Positions 1-8,256 of a DNA stretch of 64,000 nucleotides are shown here, piece by piece. Each line of letters opens with the position of its first letter. The stretch's first letter is position 1. The stretch spans positions 124,001 to 188,000 of the forward strand of contig NZ_JACHJY010000001.1 of NCBI RefSeq assembly GCF_014203895.1. The letters are read 5' to 3'. The position numbers and the translations under genes were made by a program. Below the pieces are notes generated by a model. The model saw nothing but the letters and a program-made list of their open reading frames with translations. It made no database searches and was not told the origin of the DNA. This DNA is from Streptomyces nymphaeiformis. GTDB taxonomy: Bacteria > Actinomycetota > Actinomycetes > Streptomycetales > Streptomycetaceae.

Positions 1-325
1 CGCCGAAGGCGCCGTACGCCGCCAGGGTCTCCTTGGAGGGGTCGCCGACCAGCGTGACCTTCAGGTTCTCCTTCTCGCGGAACTTCGCGAGCTTCTCCGG
101 CTTGTCGGGCGAGACGCCGATGACGTCGTAGCCGGCGGCGGCCAGGACGTCGAGGTTGTCGGTGAAGTCGCACGCCTGCTTGGTGCAGCCCGGGGTGAGC
201 GCCGCCGGGTAGAAGTAGACGATGACCTTGCGGCCCTTGTGGTCCGCGAGGGAGACCTCGTTGCCGTCCGCGTCGGGAAGGCTGAAGGCGGGGGCGGTGT
301 CGCCGGGCTGCAGTCGCTCGCTCAT
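1..325 (-). CDS. bcp: Thioredoxin-dependent thiol peroxidase (Bcp/PrxQ-type peroxiredoxin), 3' end cut by window edge
   Basis: Reduces hydroperoxides in the cytoplasm using thioredoxin. Translating leftward from the ATG at 325 gives an AhpC/TSA fold start (SERLQPGDTAPAFSLPDADG) followed by the Bcp signature TPGCTKQACDFTD, which contains the peroxidatic Cys and the nearby resolving Cys. The following segment (GVSPDKPEKLAKFREKENL) is also typical of Bcp. The start codon is preceded by GAGGAGAGCC on the minus strand, a good ribosome binding site. About 108 residues are visible of the usual 155 or so, and the C-terminus lies outside the window. It is divergent from the DUF3618 gene. Confidence 0.93.
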   Translation of the reverse strand, partial: MSERLQPGDTAPAFSLPDADGNEVSLADHKGRKVIVYFYPAALTPGCTKQACDFTDNLDVLAAAGYDVIGVSPDKPEKLAKFREKENLKVTLVGDPSKETLAAYGAFG

Positions 326-460
326 GGCTGGCTCTCCTCGGAATGTTCGCGTACGCATTCCAGAGCCTAATGGGGTCTCATGGGGGTCTGGCGCGACCCG
401 ATCGCGGCAGAGCTGACAGACTGAACGTCAACGACCGATTACGACTACGGAGGCAGCGCG

Positions 461-781
461 GTGTCGGATGCCAGGACCCCTGCGCAGATCGAGGCGGACA
501 TCGTCCGCCGGCGCGAGCAGCTCGCCGTCACTCTCGACGAGATCGGCATTCGGATGCACCCGAAGACGATCATCGGGGACGCCAAGGCCAAGGTCACCGC
601 GTCCGTCGACCAGACGGCCGGACGTGCCTACGTCGCCGTCAACCGGGTCTTCTCCGACGTGAAGGCCCGCTTCACCCACGAGGACGGCGCGCCCCGCCTG
701 GAGCGGGTCGTCCCGGCGGCCGTCGTGGCCCTCGCCGTCGTCGGTCTGATCGTCTCGTCCTCCCGCCGGCACAAGGCGTGA
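461..781 (+). CDS. DUF3618 domain-containing small membrane protein
   Basis: 106 residues with a GTG start and a GGAGG site about 8 bases upstream. The N-terminal half (RTPAQIEADIVRRREQLAVT, then GIRMHPKTIIGDAKAKV) is the DUF3618 pattern, an amphipathic helical region. One hydrophobic segment near residues 83-98 (AAVVALAVVGLIVSS) is followed by a basic tail, suggesting a single membrane anchor. Family function is unknown. It is followed 46 bases later by the GroES-like gene in the same direction, so the two may be co-transcribed. The family call rests on memory of the pattern. Confidence 0.85.
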   Translation: MSDARTPAQIEADIVRRREQLAVTLDEIGIRMHPKTIIGDAKAKVTASVDQTAGRAYVAVNRVFSDVKARFTHEDGAPRLERVVPAAVVALAVVGLIVSSSRRHKA

Positions 782-827
782 CCCGGCCCGGCCACGGGCG
801 ACACGCGCGGGCAGGTAGGTTCACAGG

Positions 828-1166
828 GTGAGCGAGAACACGCACGACAAGCTGCCCATCCGGATGCTCCACGACCGGGTCCTGGTCCGCACCGACTCCC
901 CGGAGGGTGAGCGGCGTTCCGGCGGGGGCATCCTGATCCCGGCGACGGCCGCCGTCGGCAAGCGCCTGGCCTGGGCCGAGGTGGTCGCGGTCGGTCAGAA
1001 CGTCCGCACCGTCGAGATCGGCGACCGGGTGCTCTACGACCCCGAGGACCGCGCCGAGGTCGAGGTGCGGGGCGTCGCGTACGTCCTGATGCGCGAGCGC
1101 GACCTGCACGCGGTGGCCGCGGACCGCTTCCAGGGGACGACGGACTCGACCGGGCTGTACCTGTAG
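828..1166 (+). CDS. GroES-family co-chaperonin-like protein
   Basis: 112 residues with a GTG start. The sequence has the GroES beta-barrel layout: PIRMLHDRVLVRTD at the N-terminus, a mobile-loop-like segment ERRSGGGILIPATA around residues 28-42, GDRVLYDPEDRAEVEV in the middle and YVLMRERDLHAV at the end. Canonical GroES is about 100 residues and lies beside groEL; no groEL is present here, so this is probably a second, orphan GroES-like protein rather than the main co-chaperonin. A perfect hairpin follows 14 bases downstream and probably ends transcription. Confidence 0.88.
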   Translation: MSENTHDKLPIRMLHDRVLVRTDSPEGERRSGGGILIPATAAVGKRLAWAEVVAVGQNVRTVEIGDRVLYDPEDRAEVEVRGVAYVLMRERDLHAVAADRFQGTTDSTGLYL

Positions 1167-1179
1167 GACCGAATGAGCG

Positions 1180-1213
1180 AAAGGCCCTGGTGACCGGAGT
1201 CACCAGGGCCTTT
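1180..1213 (+). terminator. Intrinsic-type terminator hairpin after the GroES-like gene
   Basis: A perfect 15-bp stem (AAAGGCCCTGGTGAC, then its complement) with a CGGA tetraloop, starting 14 bases after the stop codon and ending in CCTTT. It separates the GroES-like gene from the riboswitch-controlled exporter. Confidence 0.85.
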
Positions 1214-1237
1214 GCCCGTTCTTTGCTAGCCTGGAGA

Positions 1238-1286
1238 CACCCCGACGAGACGCGCCGTACCGGGTTTCACGACAAGACGACGCACC
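1238..1286 (+). ncRNA. Guanidine-III riboswitch (ykkC-III class)
   Basis: The stretch contains CCCCGACGAGACGCGCCGUA followed by CCGGGU and GACAAGACGACGC. It matches, from memory, the class III guanidine pseudoknot consensus: a CCGGACGAG-like start, the CGCCGUACCCGG block and the ACAAGACGGCGC end. The GCGCCGU and ACGACGC arms and the CCCG/CGGG arms can pair as required. It sits 33 bases upstream of a SugE/Gdx-type exporter, the classic partner of this riboswitch. The ligand would be guanidinium, and binding would be expected to expose the ribosome binding site at 1305-1309. Confidence 0.88.
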
Positions 1287-1318
1287 CCTGTTGATCCGTC
1301 TCGCGGAGGTTCGTCGTC

Positions 1319-1639
1319 ATGGCCTGGGTCCTTCTTCTCCTCGCCGGCCTGCTCGAAGTCGGCTGGTCCATCGGCATGAAGTACACCGACGGCTTCACCC
1401 GCCTCTGGCCGAGCGTCTTCACGGTCGCCGGGATCGTCGCCTCGATGGTGCTGCTCGCCCAGGCCACCAAGACCCTCCCCATCGGTACGGCCTACGGCGT
1501 CTGGGTCGGCATCGGCGCGGCCGGTGCGGCGGTGCTCGGCATGGTGGTGCTCGGTGAGCCGGCGACCGCCGCCCGTATCTTCTTCGTCTGCCTGCTGCTC
1601 GTCGCCGTGGTGGGACTCAAGGCGACCAGCGGTCACTGA
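1319..1639 (+). CDS. sugE: SMR-family guanidinium exporter SugE/Gdx
   Basis: 106 residues with four predicted membrane segments. The Glu in GLLEVGWSIGMKYTDGF (residue 13) is the conserved substrate/proton-binding Glu of the small multidrug resistance family, and LPIGTAYGVWVGIGAAG is the loop-plus-TM3 signature. The SugE-like GMKYTDGFTRL and the upstream guanidine riboswitch point to guanidinium/proton exchange rather than broad drug export. The protein would act as a dual-topology homodimer in the inner membrane. A GGAGG site precedes the ATG by 9 bases. The 3' end overlaps the convergent penicillin-binding protein gene by 7 bases. Confidence 0.93.
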   Translation: MAWVLLLLAGLLEVGWSIGMKYTDGFTRLWPSVFTVAGIVASMVLLAQATKTLPIGTAYGVWVGIGAAGAAVLGMVVLGEPATAARIFFVCLLLVAVVGLKATSGH

Positions 1640-3789
1640 CGCGTCGTACGCGAAGGGCCGGGACCGTGGTCGGGGCCGTGGCCGGGACCGTGGTCGGGGC
1701 CGCGCGACGCCGCGCCCGGTCCCGCCTCGCCCGTCTCGTACCAGCCCTCGGCCCCGTCCGGCGCCGAGGGGACGGGCGGCGCCTCCGCCCCCGGCATCAG
1801 CCGGAGCTCGAAGTCCCGGGCCGGTGTCCCGTCCAGGGCCTCGCGGGTGAACCGCCCCCAGATCTCGGCCGGCGCCCCGCCGCCGTCCATCCGCGGCCGT
1901 CCCAGGGCGCCGTACAGCGATTCCTGCGATCCGGACTCGGGGTCCTGGCCCATGAGCGCGACGACCGTCGCGAGCTCCGGGGTGTAGCCGGCGAACCAGG
2001 CGGCCCTGTCGTCCTCCGCCGTGCCGGTCTTGCCGGCGGCCGGGCGGCCCGCGGCCTGCGCGGCCGTGCCCGTGCCCGTCTCGACGACGCTCCGCAGGAT
2101 CGACGTGGTCGTGTCGGCGGCCTCGCGGCTCACCGCCTGCCGGCGGGGGGCGGCGGGCAGGTCGAGCCGCCGGCCGTCGCGGCTGATGTCCTCGACGAGG
2201 CGGTACGTGCCGTTCCGGCCGTGCGCGGCGAGCGTCGCGTACGCCGAGGCCATGTCGAGGACGCTGGCGGTGGCGGGCCCGAGGGCGATGGACGGGGAGG
2301 CGGTGAGGTCGGGGGTGGAGCCGGGCAGGCCGAGGGCGATCGCGGTCCGCCGTACCTGCGAGGGGCCGACGTCGACCGCCATCTGGGCGTACACGGTGTT
2401 CACCGACAGGTCCGTGGCGGCGCCGACGGCGATGTCGCCGTAGCTCGCGTCGTCCTCGTTGGCGGGGTCGTACGAACCGCCGCTCCACCCTTCCACCGGG
2501 CGCCGGTTGGTGCCGTCGTAGAGGGTGTACGGGGTGATGGGCAGGCCCTGCTGGGTCTGGGCGCCGTTCTGCACGGCGGCCGTGAAGACGAAGGGCTTGA
2601 AGGTGGAGCCGACCTGGTAGTCGCGCCGGGTGGCGTTGTTGACGTACTGCTGGGTGTAGTCGACGCCGCCGTACATGGCGAGGACCTTGCCGGTCGCCGG
2701 GTCGACGGCCGCGGCCCCGACCCGTACGTACCGGTCGGCGGGGGCGCTCGCCGGGTCGAGCCGGGAGACGACCCGGTCCTCGACGGCGTCGACGAGGGCC
2801 TCCTGCTTGGCGGGCTCCAGGGTGGTGGTGATGCGGAAGCCGCCGCCGGCGAGGGTCTTCTCGTCGACGATCCCGTGGTCGGTGAGGTACTCCTCGACGG
2901 CCTGGACGAGGTAGCCGCGCTGGCCGGAGAGGGCGGTCGCGGCGCGGGCGGTCTGGGGGGCGGGGAAGCGGGCGGCGGCGCGGGCCGCGGGGCTGAGCCA
3001 GCCCTCGCCGACCATGCCGTCGAGGACGTAGTGCCAGCGGGCGACGGCCTTGGCCCGGTTCTCGGGGTGGGTGGTGACGTCGTAGGCGCTGGGGGCCTTG
3101 AGGAGGGAGGCGAGGTACGCGCCCTCGGCGGTGTCGAGCCGCTCGACGTCCTTGCCGTAGTAGGCGCGGGCGGCGGCCTGGATGCCGTACGCGTTCCGGC
3201 CGAAGTAACTGGTGTTCAGATAGCCCTGGAGGATCTCCTCCTTGCTCTTCTCGCGGCCGAGCTTGAGCGCGATGAAGAACTCCTTGGCCTTGCGGCTGAG
3301 GGTCTGCTCCTGCCCCAGGTAGTAGTTCTTCACGTACTGCTGGGTGATGGTGGACCCGGACTGGCGGCCCTTGCCGGTGACGGTGTTCCAGGCGGCGCGG
3401 ACCATGGCCTTGGGGTCGACGGCGCGCGAGGTCTGGAAGTCGCGCTCCTCGGCGGCGAGGACGGCCCGCCGGACGGCGAGCGGGACCTGGTCGAGGCGGA
3501 CGCTCTCGCGGTTGACCTCGCCGTCGCGGGCGAGGGGGGTGCCGTCCCGGTAGAGGTAGACGTTGGACTGGGCGACGGCGGCGGCGTTGGCGGGCGGGAT
3601 CTCGACGAGGAGGTAGCCGGCGGCGAAGGCGCCGGCGAGCAGCAGCGCGCCGAGCAGGAGGGTCCCGAGGAGGGTCCGCAGGACCCGGCGGGGGCGTCGG
3701 CGCCGAACCGGGGCGGGGAGGGTGGGGTCCCTGGGTTCCCAGCGGCTCGGATGGGGATCGTCGTCATTCGTGTCGGAGGAAGGGGACAT
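1633..3789 (-). CDS. Bifunctional class A penicillin-binding protein (transglycosylase/transpeptidase)
   Basis: 718 residues. After a basic cytoplasmic tail, one membrane segment (about 37-60) precedes the GT51 transglycosylase domain, with AAEERDFQTSRAVDP carrying the catalytic Glu, GSTITQQYVKN and LNTSYFGRNAYGIQAAA. The transpeptidase domain follows with all three motifs: GSTFKPF (SxxK), SVNTVY (SxN) and GKTGTAED (KTG). The Pro/His/Gly-rich tail (about 650-718, repeats of GPDHGPGH) is typical of streptomycete paralogues. It polymerises lipid II and cross-links peptidoglycan outside the membrane. Streptomycetes carry several such genes, so no specific symbol is given. Confidence 0.93.
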   Translation of the reverse strand: MSPSSDTNDDDPHPSRWEPRDPTLPAPVRRRRPRRVLRTLLGTLLLGALLLAGAFAAGYLLVEIPPANAAAVAQSNVYLYRDGTPLARDGEVNRESVRLDQVPLAVRRAVLAAEERDFQTSRAVDPKAMVRAAWNTVTGKGRQSGSTITQQYVKNYYLGQEQTLSRKAKEFFIALKLGREKSKEEILQGYLNTSYFGRNAYGIQAAARAYYGKDVERLDTAEGAYLASLLKAPSAYDVTTHPENRAKAVARWHYVLDGMVGEGWLSPAARAAARFPAPQTARAATALSGQRGYLVQAVEEYLTDHGIVDEKTLAGGGFRITTTLEPAKQEALVDAVEDRVVSRLDPASAPADRYVRVGAAAVDPATGKVLAMYGGVDYTQQYVNNATRRDYQVGSTFKPFVFTAAVQNGAQTQQGLPITPYTLYDGTNRRPVEGWSGGSYDPANEDDASYGDIAVGAATDLSVNTVYAQMAVDVGPSQVRRTAIALGLPGSTPDLTASPSIALGPATASVLDMASAYATLAAHGRNGTYRLVEDISRDGRRLDLPAAPRRQAVSREAADTTTSILRSVVETGTGTAAQAAGRPAAGKTGTAEDDRAAWFAGYTPELATVVALMGQDPESGSQESLYGALGRPRMDGGGAPAEIWGRFTREALDGTPARDFELRLMPGAEAPPVPSAPDGAEGWYETGEAGPGAASRGPDHGPGHGPDHGPGPSRTTRQ

Positions 3790-3923
3790 AGCACCACATA
3801 CTGCACGTAACGTGAGGAAACTCCCTCAACCGACCCGAAGGTGGCGCGAAAACCGCTCGCGGCACGCCGGACGGGACCACTAGGGTCGTGCGCTTCGCCG
3901 TTCACCGCTCCGAAGGGACAGGC

Positions 3924-4727
3924 ATGCTGCGGCTGTACGCGACGGTGGCCGCGGGCGGATTCCGGCGTTTCGCCGCCTACCGCGTGGCCACGGCCGCGGG
4001 CGTCTTCACCAACACCGTCTTCGGCCTCGTCCTCTCCTCCACCTACATCGCCCTCTGGCACGAACGGCCGAGCCTCGGCGGCTACTCCATGGACGACGCC
4101 CTCGCCTACGTGTGGATCGGCCAGGCGCTCATCACCGTCTGCGGGCTGATGGGCGGCGGCTTCGAGGACGAGCTGATCGAACGGATCAGGACCGGCGACA
4201 TCGCCGTCGACCTCTACCGCCCCGCCGACCTCCAGGCCTGGTGGTTCTCGGCCAACGCCGGCCGCACCGCCTACCAGCTGCTCGGCCGCGGGGTCGCCCC
4301 GATGGCGGTCGGCGCGCTCGTCTTCCACTTCACGCTGCCGTCGGGGCCGGGCGGCTGGCTCGCGTTCCTGCTCGCGGTGGCACTGGGCTCGGTGGTCGGC
4401 TTCGCGCTCTGGTACCTGGTGGCGATGAGTGCGTTCTGGCTGCTCGACGGCCAGGGAGTGGTGCAGGTGGCCTGGCTGGCCGGCCTGTTCTTCTCGGGGA
4501 TGCTGCTCCCCCTGAACGTCTTCCCGGGCACGCTGGGCGAACTCGCCCGGCTGCTGCCGTGGGCGTCGCTGCTCCAGGTGCCGGCCGACGTGTACCTGGG
4601 GAGGTACGAGGGCTGGGAGCTGGCGGGGGCGTACGGCTTCCAGGGCTGCTGGGCGCTGGTGCTGCTGGGGGCGGGGAGGGCGGCGCAGGGGGCGGCGACA
4701 CGGAAGGTGGTGGTGCAGGGTGGGTAG
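3924..4727 (+). CDS. ABC-2 type transporter permease, first of a three-gene exporter set
   Basis: 267 residues with about six hydrophobic segments. MLRLYATVAAGGFRRFAAYR is the usual start of this family, in which a short amphipathic helix precedes TM1. A GAAGGGACAGG site supports the ATG at 3924 over an upstream in-frame start. The next gene is a DUF990-type permease and the third is an ABC ATPase, an arrangement I recall from the three-component exporters described as viologen exporters in cyanobacteria. The substrate here is unknown. The stop is close to or overlaps the next gene's start, indicating co-translation. Confidence 0.85.
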   Translation: MLRLYATVAAGGFRRFAAYRVATAAGVFTNTVFGLVLSSTYIALWHERPSLGGYSMDDALAYVWIGQALITVCGLMGGGFEDELIERIRTGDIAVDLYRPADLQAWWFSANAGRTAYQLLGRGVAPMAVGALVFHFTLPSGPGGWLAFLLAVALGSVVGFALWYLVAMSAFWLLDGQGVVQVAWLAGLFFSGMLLPLNVFPGTLGELARLLPWASLLQVPADVYLGRYEGWELAGAYGFQGCWALVLLGAGRAAQGAATRKVVVQGG

Positions 4728-4749
4728 GTCTCATGGGCCTCAGGTGGCC

Positions 4750-5589
4750 ATGGCCGATTCGTGGCGCACATACGGGGAGACGGGGATACGGGCCTCCTGG
4801 CGCACGTACCGGATGGTCGCGGGCATGTGGATCCGCTCCACGATGGCGTACCGCTCCTCCTTCGCCCTGACCCTCGTCACCAGCTTCTGCGTCACCTTCT
4901 TCGACTTCGTCGTGATCCTCCTGATGTTCGGTCAGGTACGGGGCCTGGGCGGCTTCTCGTTCGCTGAGGTCGCCCTCCTCTACGGGACGGCCGGCACCTC
5001 CTTCGGGATCGCGGACCTGACGATGGGCTCGCTCCAGCGGATGGGGAAGCGGGTCAGGGACGGCACGCTCGACACGTTCCTGATGCGGCCGGCGCCGCTG
5101 CTCGCGCAGGTCGCGGCGGACAAGTTCGCGCTGCGGCGGTTCGGCAGGGTCGCGCAGGGCCTGATGGTCCTGGTCTGGGGGCTGTACCTGCTCCACGTGG
5201 AGTGGACGCCGCTGAAGGCGGTGCTGCTGCCGGTGACGGTGGTGTGCGGGGCGGTGATCTTCGGCGCGGTGATGGTGCTCGGCGCGTCGACGCTGTTCTG
5301 GATCCAGGACGCGGCGGAGGTCACGAACTCGTTCACGTACGGCGGGAACACCCTCCTCCAGTACCCGCCGACGATCTTCGCGCAGGACCTGGTGCGGGGT
5401 GTCGTGTACGTCGTACCGCTGGCGTTCGTGAGCTGGCTGCCCGCGCTGTACGTCCTGGGCCGGCCGATGCCGGCGGGGGTGCCGGAGTGGGCGGCGTTCA
5501 CGTCGCCGCTGGTGGCGGCGGTCTGCTGCGGGGCCGCGGGACTGGCGTGGCGCGCGGGAATCCGCTCGTACCGATCGACGGGAAGCTGA
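4750..5589 (+). CDS. ABC-2 family permease (DUF990-like), second subunit
   Basis: 279 residues with about six membrane segments. The pattern RSTMAYRSSFALTLVTSFCV, FEYGGN-like TYGGNTLLQYPPTIF and late TMs resemble DUF990/ABC2_membrane_6 permeases. It would form a heterodimer with the preceding permease and be powered by the following ATPase. The start is uncertain: a GTG at 4720 overlaps the preceding stop codon, while ATG 4750 begins with MADSWRTYGETGIRASW, which matches the family start better. The gene ends 6 bases before the ATPase start. Confidence 0.84.
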   Translation: MADSWRTYGETGIRASWRTYRMVAGMWIRSTMAYRSSFALTLVTSFCVTFFDFVVILLMFGQVRGLGGFSFAEVALLYGTAGTSFGIADLTMGSLQRMGKRVRDGTLDTFLMRPAPLLAQVAADKFALRRFGRVAQGLMVLVWGLYLLHVEWTPLKAVLLPVTVVCGAVIFGAVMVLGASTLFWIQDAAEVTNSFTYGGNTLLQYPPTIFAQDLVRGVVYVVPLAFVSWLPALYVLGRPMPAGVPEWAAFTSPLVAAVCCGAAGLAWRAGIRSYRSTGS

Positions 5590-5595
5590 GGCGTG

Positions 5596-6576
5596 ATGCC
5601 CTTCATCGAACTGGACGGGGTCGAGAAGACCTTCACGATCCGACGCAGGACGGGCCTGCTCCGCCGGGAGAAGAGGGAGGTCAGGGCGGTGGACGGCATC
5701 TCCTTCGCGGTCGAGCGCGGGGAGATGGTCGGCTACATCGGCCCGAACGGCGCGGGGAAGTCGACCACGATCAAGATGCTCACGGGCATCCTCACCCCCA
5801 GCGGCGGCCGCCTGCGGGTCGCGGGCATCGACCCGTCGCGCGAACGCACCCGCCTGGCGCAACGGATAGGAGTGGTCTTCGGCCAGCGCACGACCCTCTG
5901 GTGGGACCTGCCGCTGAAGGACTCGTACCGGCTGACACACCGCATGTACCGCATCCCCGACGCCCGCTACGAGGAGAACCTCGCCCGCTGCGTGGACCTC
6001 CTCGACCTGGGCGACCTGCTCGACGTGCCCGTACGGCAGCTCTCCCTCGGCCAGCGGATGCGCGGCGACATCGCGGCGGCGCTGCTGCACGATCCGGAGG
6101 TGCTGTACCTGGACGAGCCGACGATCGGCCTGGACGTGGTGTCGAAGGCGAGGGTGCGCGAGTTCCTGAAGGACCTGAACGCCACCCGAGGCACGACGGT
6201 CCTGCTGACCACCCACGACCTCACGGACATCGAGCAGCTCTGCTCCCGGGTGATGGTGATCGACCACGGACGCCTGATGTACGACGGCGAGCTGGCCGGC
6301 CTGCACGCGGTGGGCGAGAGCGAACGGCTCCTGGTGGTGGACCTGGAGCGGGAGCTGCCCCCGATCACAAACGTGCCGGGGGCCCGTTTCGTACGGTCGG
6401 ACGGCCCGCGTCAGTGGCTCGCGTTCCCGGCGACGGCGTCGGCGGCCCCGCTGGTGGCGGCGGTGGCGTCGAGACATCCCCTCCTGGACCTCTCGGTGCG
6501 GGAGCCGGACATCGAGGCGGTGATCGCGAAGATGTACGGGGGAACTCGGGAGGACCGCCGGGAGTCCCTGAGGTAG
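5596..6576 (+). CDS. ABC transporter ATP-binding protein, third subunit of the exporter
   Basis: 326 residues. Walker A GPNGAGKSTTIKMLTG (about residue 53), Q-loop region VVFGQRTTLWWDLP, signature LSLGQRMRGDIAAALLHDP, Walker B VLYLDEPTIGLDVVSKA and switch His in LLTTHDLTDIEQLC are all intact. The FGQRTTLWWDLP Q-loop and RRKREVRAVDGISF-like start are characteristic of the subgroup paired with DUF990 permeases. A C-terminal domain of roughly 100 residues follows. A GTG three bases earlier is an alternative start. It would energise export through the two permeases upstream. Confidence 0.92.
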   Translation: MPFIELDGVEKTFTIRRRTGLLRREKREVRAVDGISFAVERGEMVGYIGPNGAGKSTTIKMLTGILTPSGGRLRVAGIDPSRERTRLAQRIGVVFGQRTTLWWDLPLKDSYRLTHRMYRIPDARYEENLARCVDLLDLGDLLDVPVRQLSLGQRMRGDIAAALLHDPEVLYLDEPTIGLDVVSKARVREFLKDLNATRGTTVLLTTHDLTDIEQLCSRVMVIDHGRLMYDGELAGLHAVGESERLLVVDLERELPPITNVPGARFVRSDGPRQWLAFPATASAAPLVAAVASRHPLLDLSVREPDIEAVIAKMYGGTREDRRESLR

Positions 6577-6588
6577 GAGGTCGAGTCG

Positions 6589-7857
6589 ATGGTGAGTTTC
6601 TCGTACACGGCTGCGGACGAGGAGAAGAGCAGAGGCGTCCGGCGCATGAAGACGCTGGCCACGTGCCTGCTGCTCGTCGTGGCCGTGATCTACGGCCTGG
6701 CGACGTGGGCGCGGAACGCGGGCTGGGGGGCCTGGGCGGGCTACGTCGCGGCGGCGGCGGAGGCGGGCATGGTCGGCGCGCTGGCGGACTGGTTCGCGGT
6801 GACGGCGCTGTTCCGGCGCCCGCTGGGCCTGCCGATCCCGCACACGGCGATCATCCCGACGAAGAAGGACCAGCTGGGAGCGTCCCTTGGCACGTTCGTA
6901 GGAGAGAACTTCCTCTCGGCGGACGTGGTACGGGGCAGGCTGAAGGCCTTCGGGATCGGCCGCCGCCTGGGGACGTGGCTGGCGGACCCGGCCCACGCGG
7001 ACCGGGTGACGGCGGAGGCGTCGACGGCCCTACGAGGCGCACTGACGGTCTTGCGGGACGCGGACGTCCAGGCGGTCGTGGGAGAGGCGATCACCCGCCG
7101 CGCCGAATCGGCGGAGATCGCCCCGGGCCTGGGCAAGACCCTGGAGAAGATCGTCGCGGACGGAGCGCACCGCAGGGCGGTGGACCTGATCTGCACCCGG
7201 GCGCACGACTGGCTGGTCACGCACGGGGACTCGGTGATGGACGCGGTCCAGGGCGGAGCTCCGGGCTGGACCCCGCGCTTCGTGGACCGGCGGATCGGCG
7301 AGCGCGTCTACAAGGAACTCCTCCGCTTCGTGACGGAGATGCGGGACATGCCGGGCCACCCGGCGCGCGGCGCGATCGACCGGTTCCTGGGCGACTTCGC
7401 GGCCGACCTCCAGGCGGACACGGACACCCGCGCCCGCGTGGAACGCCTGAAGTCGGACCTCCTGGCCCGCCCGGAGGTCCAGGACATCATCGCCTCGGCC
7501 TGGTCCTCGGTCCGGTCCCTGATCATCGCGGCGGCCGAGGACGACCGCAGCCAACTCCGCCTCCGCGCCCGCGCCTCCCTGATCTCCCTGGGCACCCGCC
7601 TGGCGACGGACGCGCGTTTGCAGGCGAAGGTGGAGGGCTGGGCGGAAGACGCGGCGGCGTACGTGGTGACGACCTACCGCCACGAGATCACGTCCCTGAT
7701 CACGGACACGGTCGCCGGCTGGGACGCCACCCAGACCTCCCGCAAGATCGAGGCCAACATCGGCCGCGACCTCCAGTTCATCCGCATCAACGGCACGGTG
7801 GTGGGCGCGCTGGCGGGGCTCCTGATCTATACGGTGAGCAGGGTGGTGGGGGGCTAG
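6589..7857 (+). CDS. DUF445 family membrane protein (YjiN-like)
   Basis: 422 residues. An N-terminal membrane segment (about 22-42) is followed by the family hallmark GALADWFAVTALFRRPLGLPIPHTAIIPTKKD, shown here only as a pattern at about residues 60-92, then a long helical, coiled-coil-prone region and a C-terminal membrane helix (GTVVGALAGLLIYTV, about 405-420). Family function is unresolved; it is a membrane-anchored helical protein resembling E. coli YjiN. It starts 12 bases after the ABC ATPase and may be on the same transcript. Either the GTG/ATG region at 6589 or the Met at about residue 20 could be the start; the former is used. Confidence 0.88.
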   Translation: MVSFSYTAADEEKSRGVRRMKTLATCLLLVVAVIYGLATWARNAGWGAWAGYVAAAAEAGMVGALADWFAVTALFRRPLGLPIPHTAIIPTKKDQLGASLGTFVGENFLSADVVRGRLKAFGIGRRLGTWLADPAHADRVTAEASTALRGALTVLRDADVQAVVGEAITRRAESAEIAPGLGKTLEKIVADGAHRRAVDLICTRAHDWLVTHGDSVMDAVQGGAPGWTPRFVDRRIGERVYKELLRFVTEMRDMPGHPARGAIDRFLGDFAADLQADTDTRARVERLKSDLLARPEVQDIIASAWSSVRSLIIAAAEDDRSQLRLRARASLISLGTRLATDARLQAKVEGWAEDAAAYVVTTYRHEITSLITDTVAGWDATQTSRKIEANIGRDLQFIRINGTVVGALAGLLIYTVSRVVGG

Positions 7858-7889
7858 TCAGCCCCGGTCACGGGTGACGGCCCAGGAGG

Positions 7890-8192
7890 TCAGGCCTTCC
7901 CGCGCGTCACGGCCCAGGAGGCGGCAGCCATGGCCCCGGCGACGGAGAACACGGCGGGCCAGGCCCCGATCTTCTTGGCGAGCGGATGGGACCCGGCGAA
8001 CGCGGCGACGTACCCGGCCGTCAGCCCCACGGCAGCCTTGGCCCCACCCACCTGCTGCCACTCCCGCGCAGCCACGCCACCGGCGGCAGCGAGCACGACA
8101 CCCCCGAGGGGCCGCTTCTTGGTCCACCGGGCAACGGCGTACCCACCGACGAGCCCGGCGGCGGCTATGGCGGGGGAGGGGATGCGGGGCAT
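7890..8192 (-). CDS. Small hydrophobic protein of unknown function
   Basis: 100 residues, rich in Ala and Gly, with three likely membrane or membrane-associated segments (SPAIAAAGLVGGYAVARW, PLGGVVLAAAGGVAAREW and VGLTAGYVAAFAGS) and a C-terminal hydrophobic stretch ending AASWAVTRGKA. I do not recognise a named family, although similar proteins are common in streptomycetes. It is convergent with the DUF445 gene, with 32 bases between stops. A 15-base direct repeat (about 7875-7889 and 7907-7921) spans its 3' end, as if the last codons had been partly duplicated. Confidence 0.7.
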   Translation of the reverse strand: MPRIPSPAIAAAGLVGGYAVARWTKKRPLGGVVLAAAGGVAAREWQQVGGAKAAVGLTAGYVAAFAGSHPLAKKIGAWPAVFSVAGAMAAASWAVTRGKA

Positions 8193-8256
8193 GGCGTGGG
8201 CCTCTCTGGTCTGGTCGATGGATCGCCCTTCGAGCGTACGGGAGTCCGTCCGGGAG

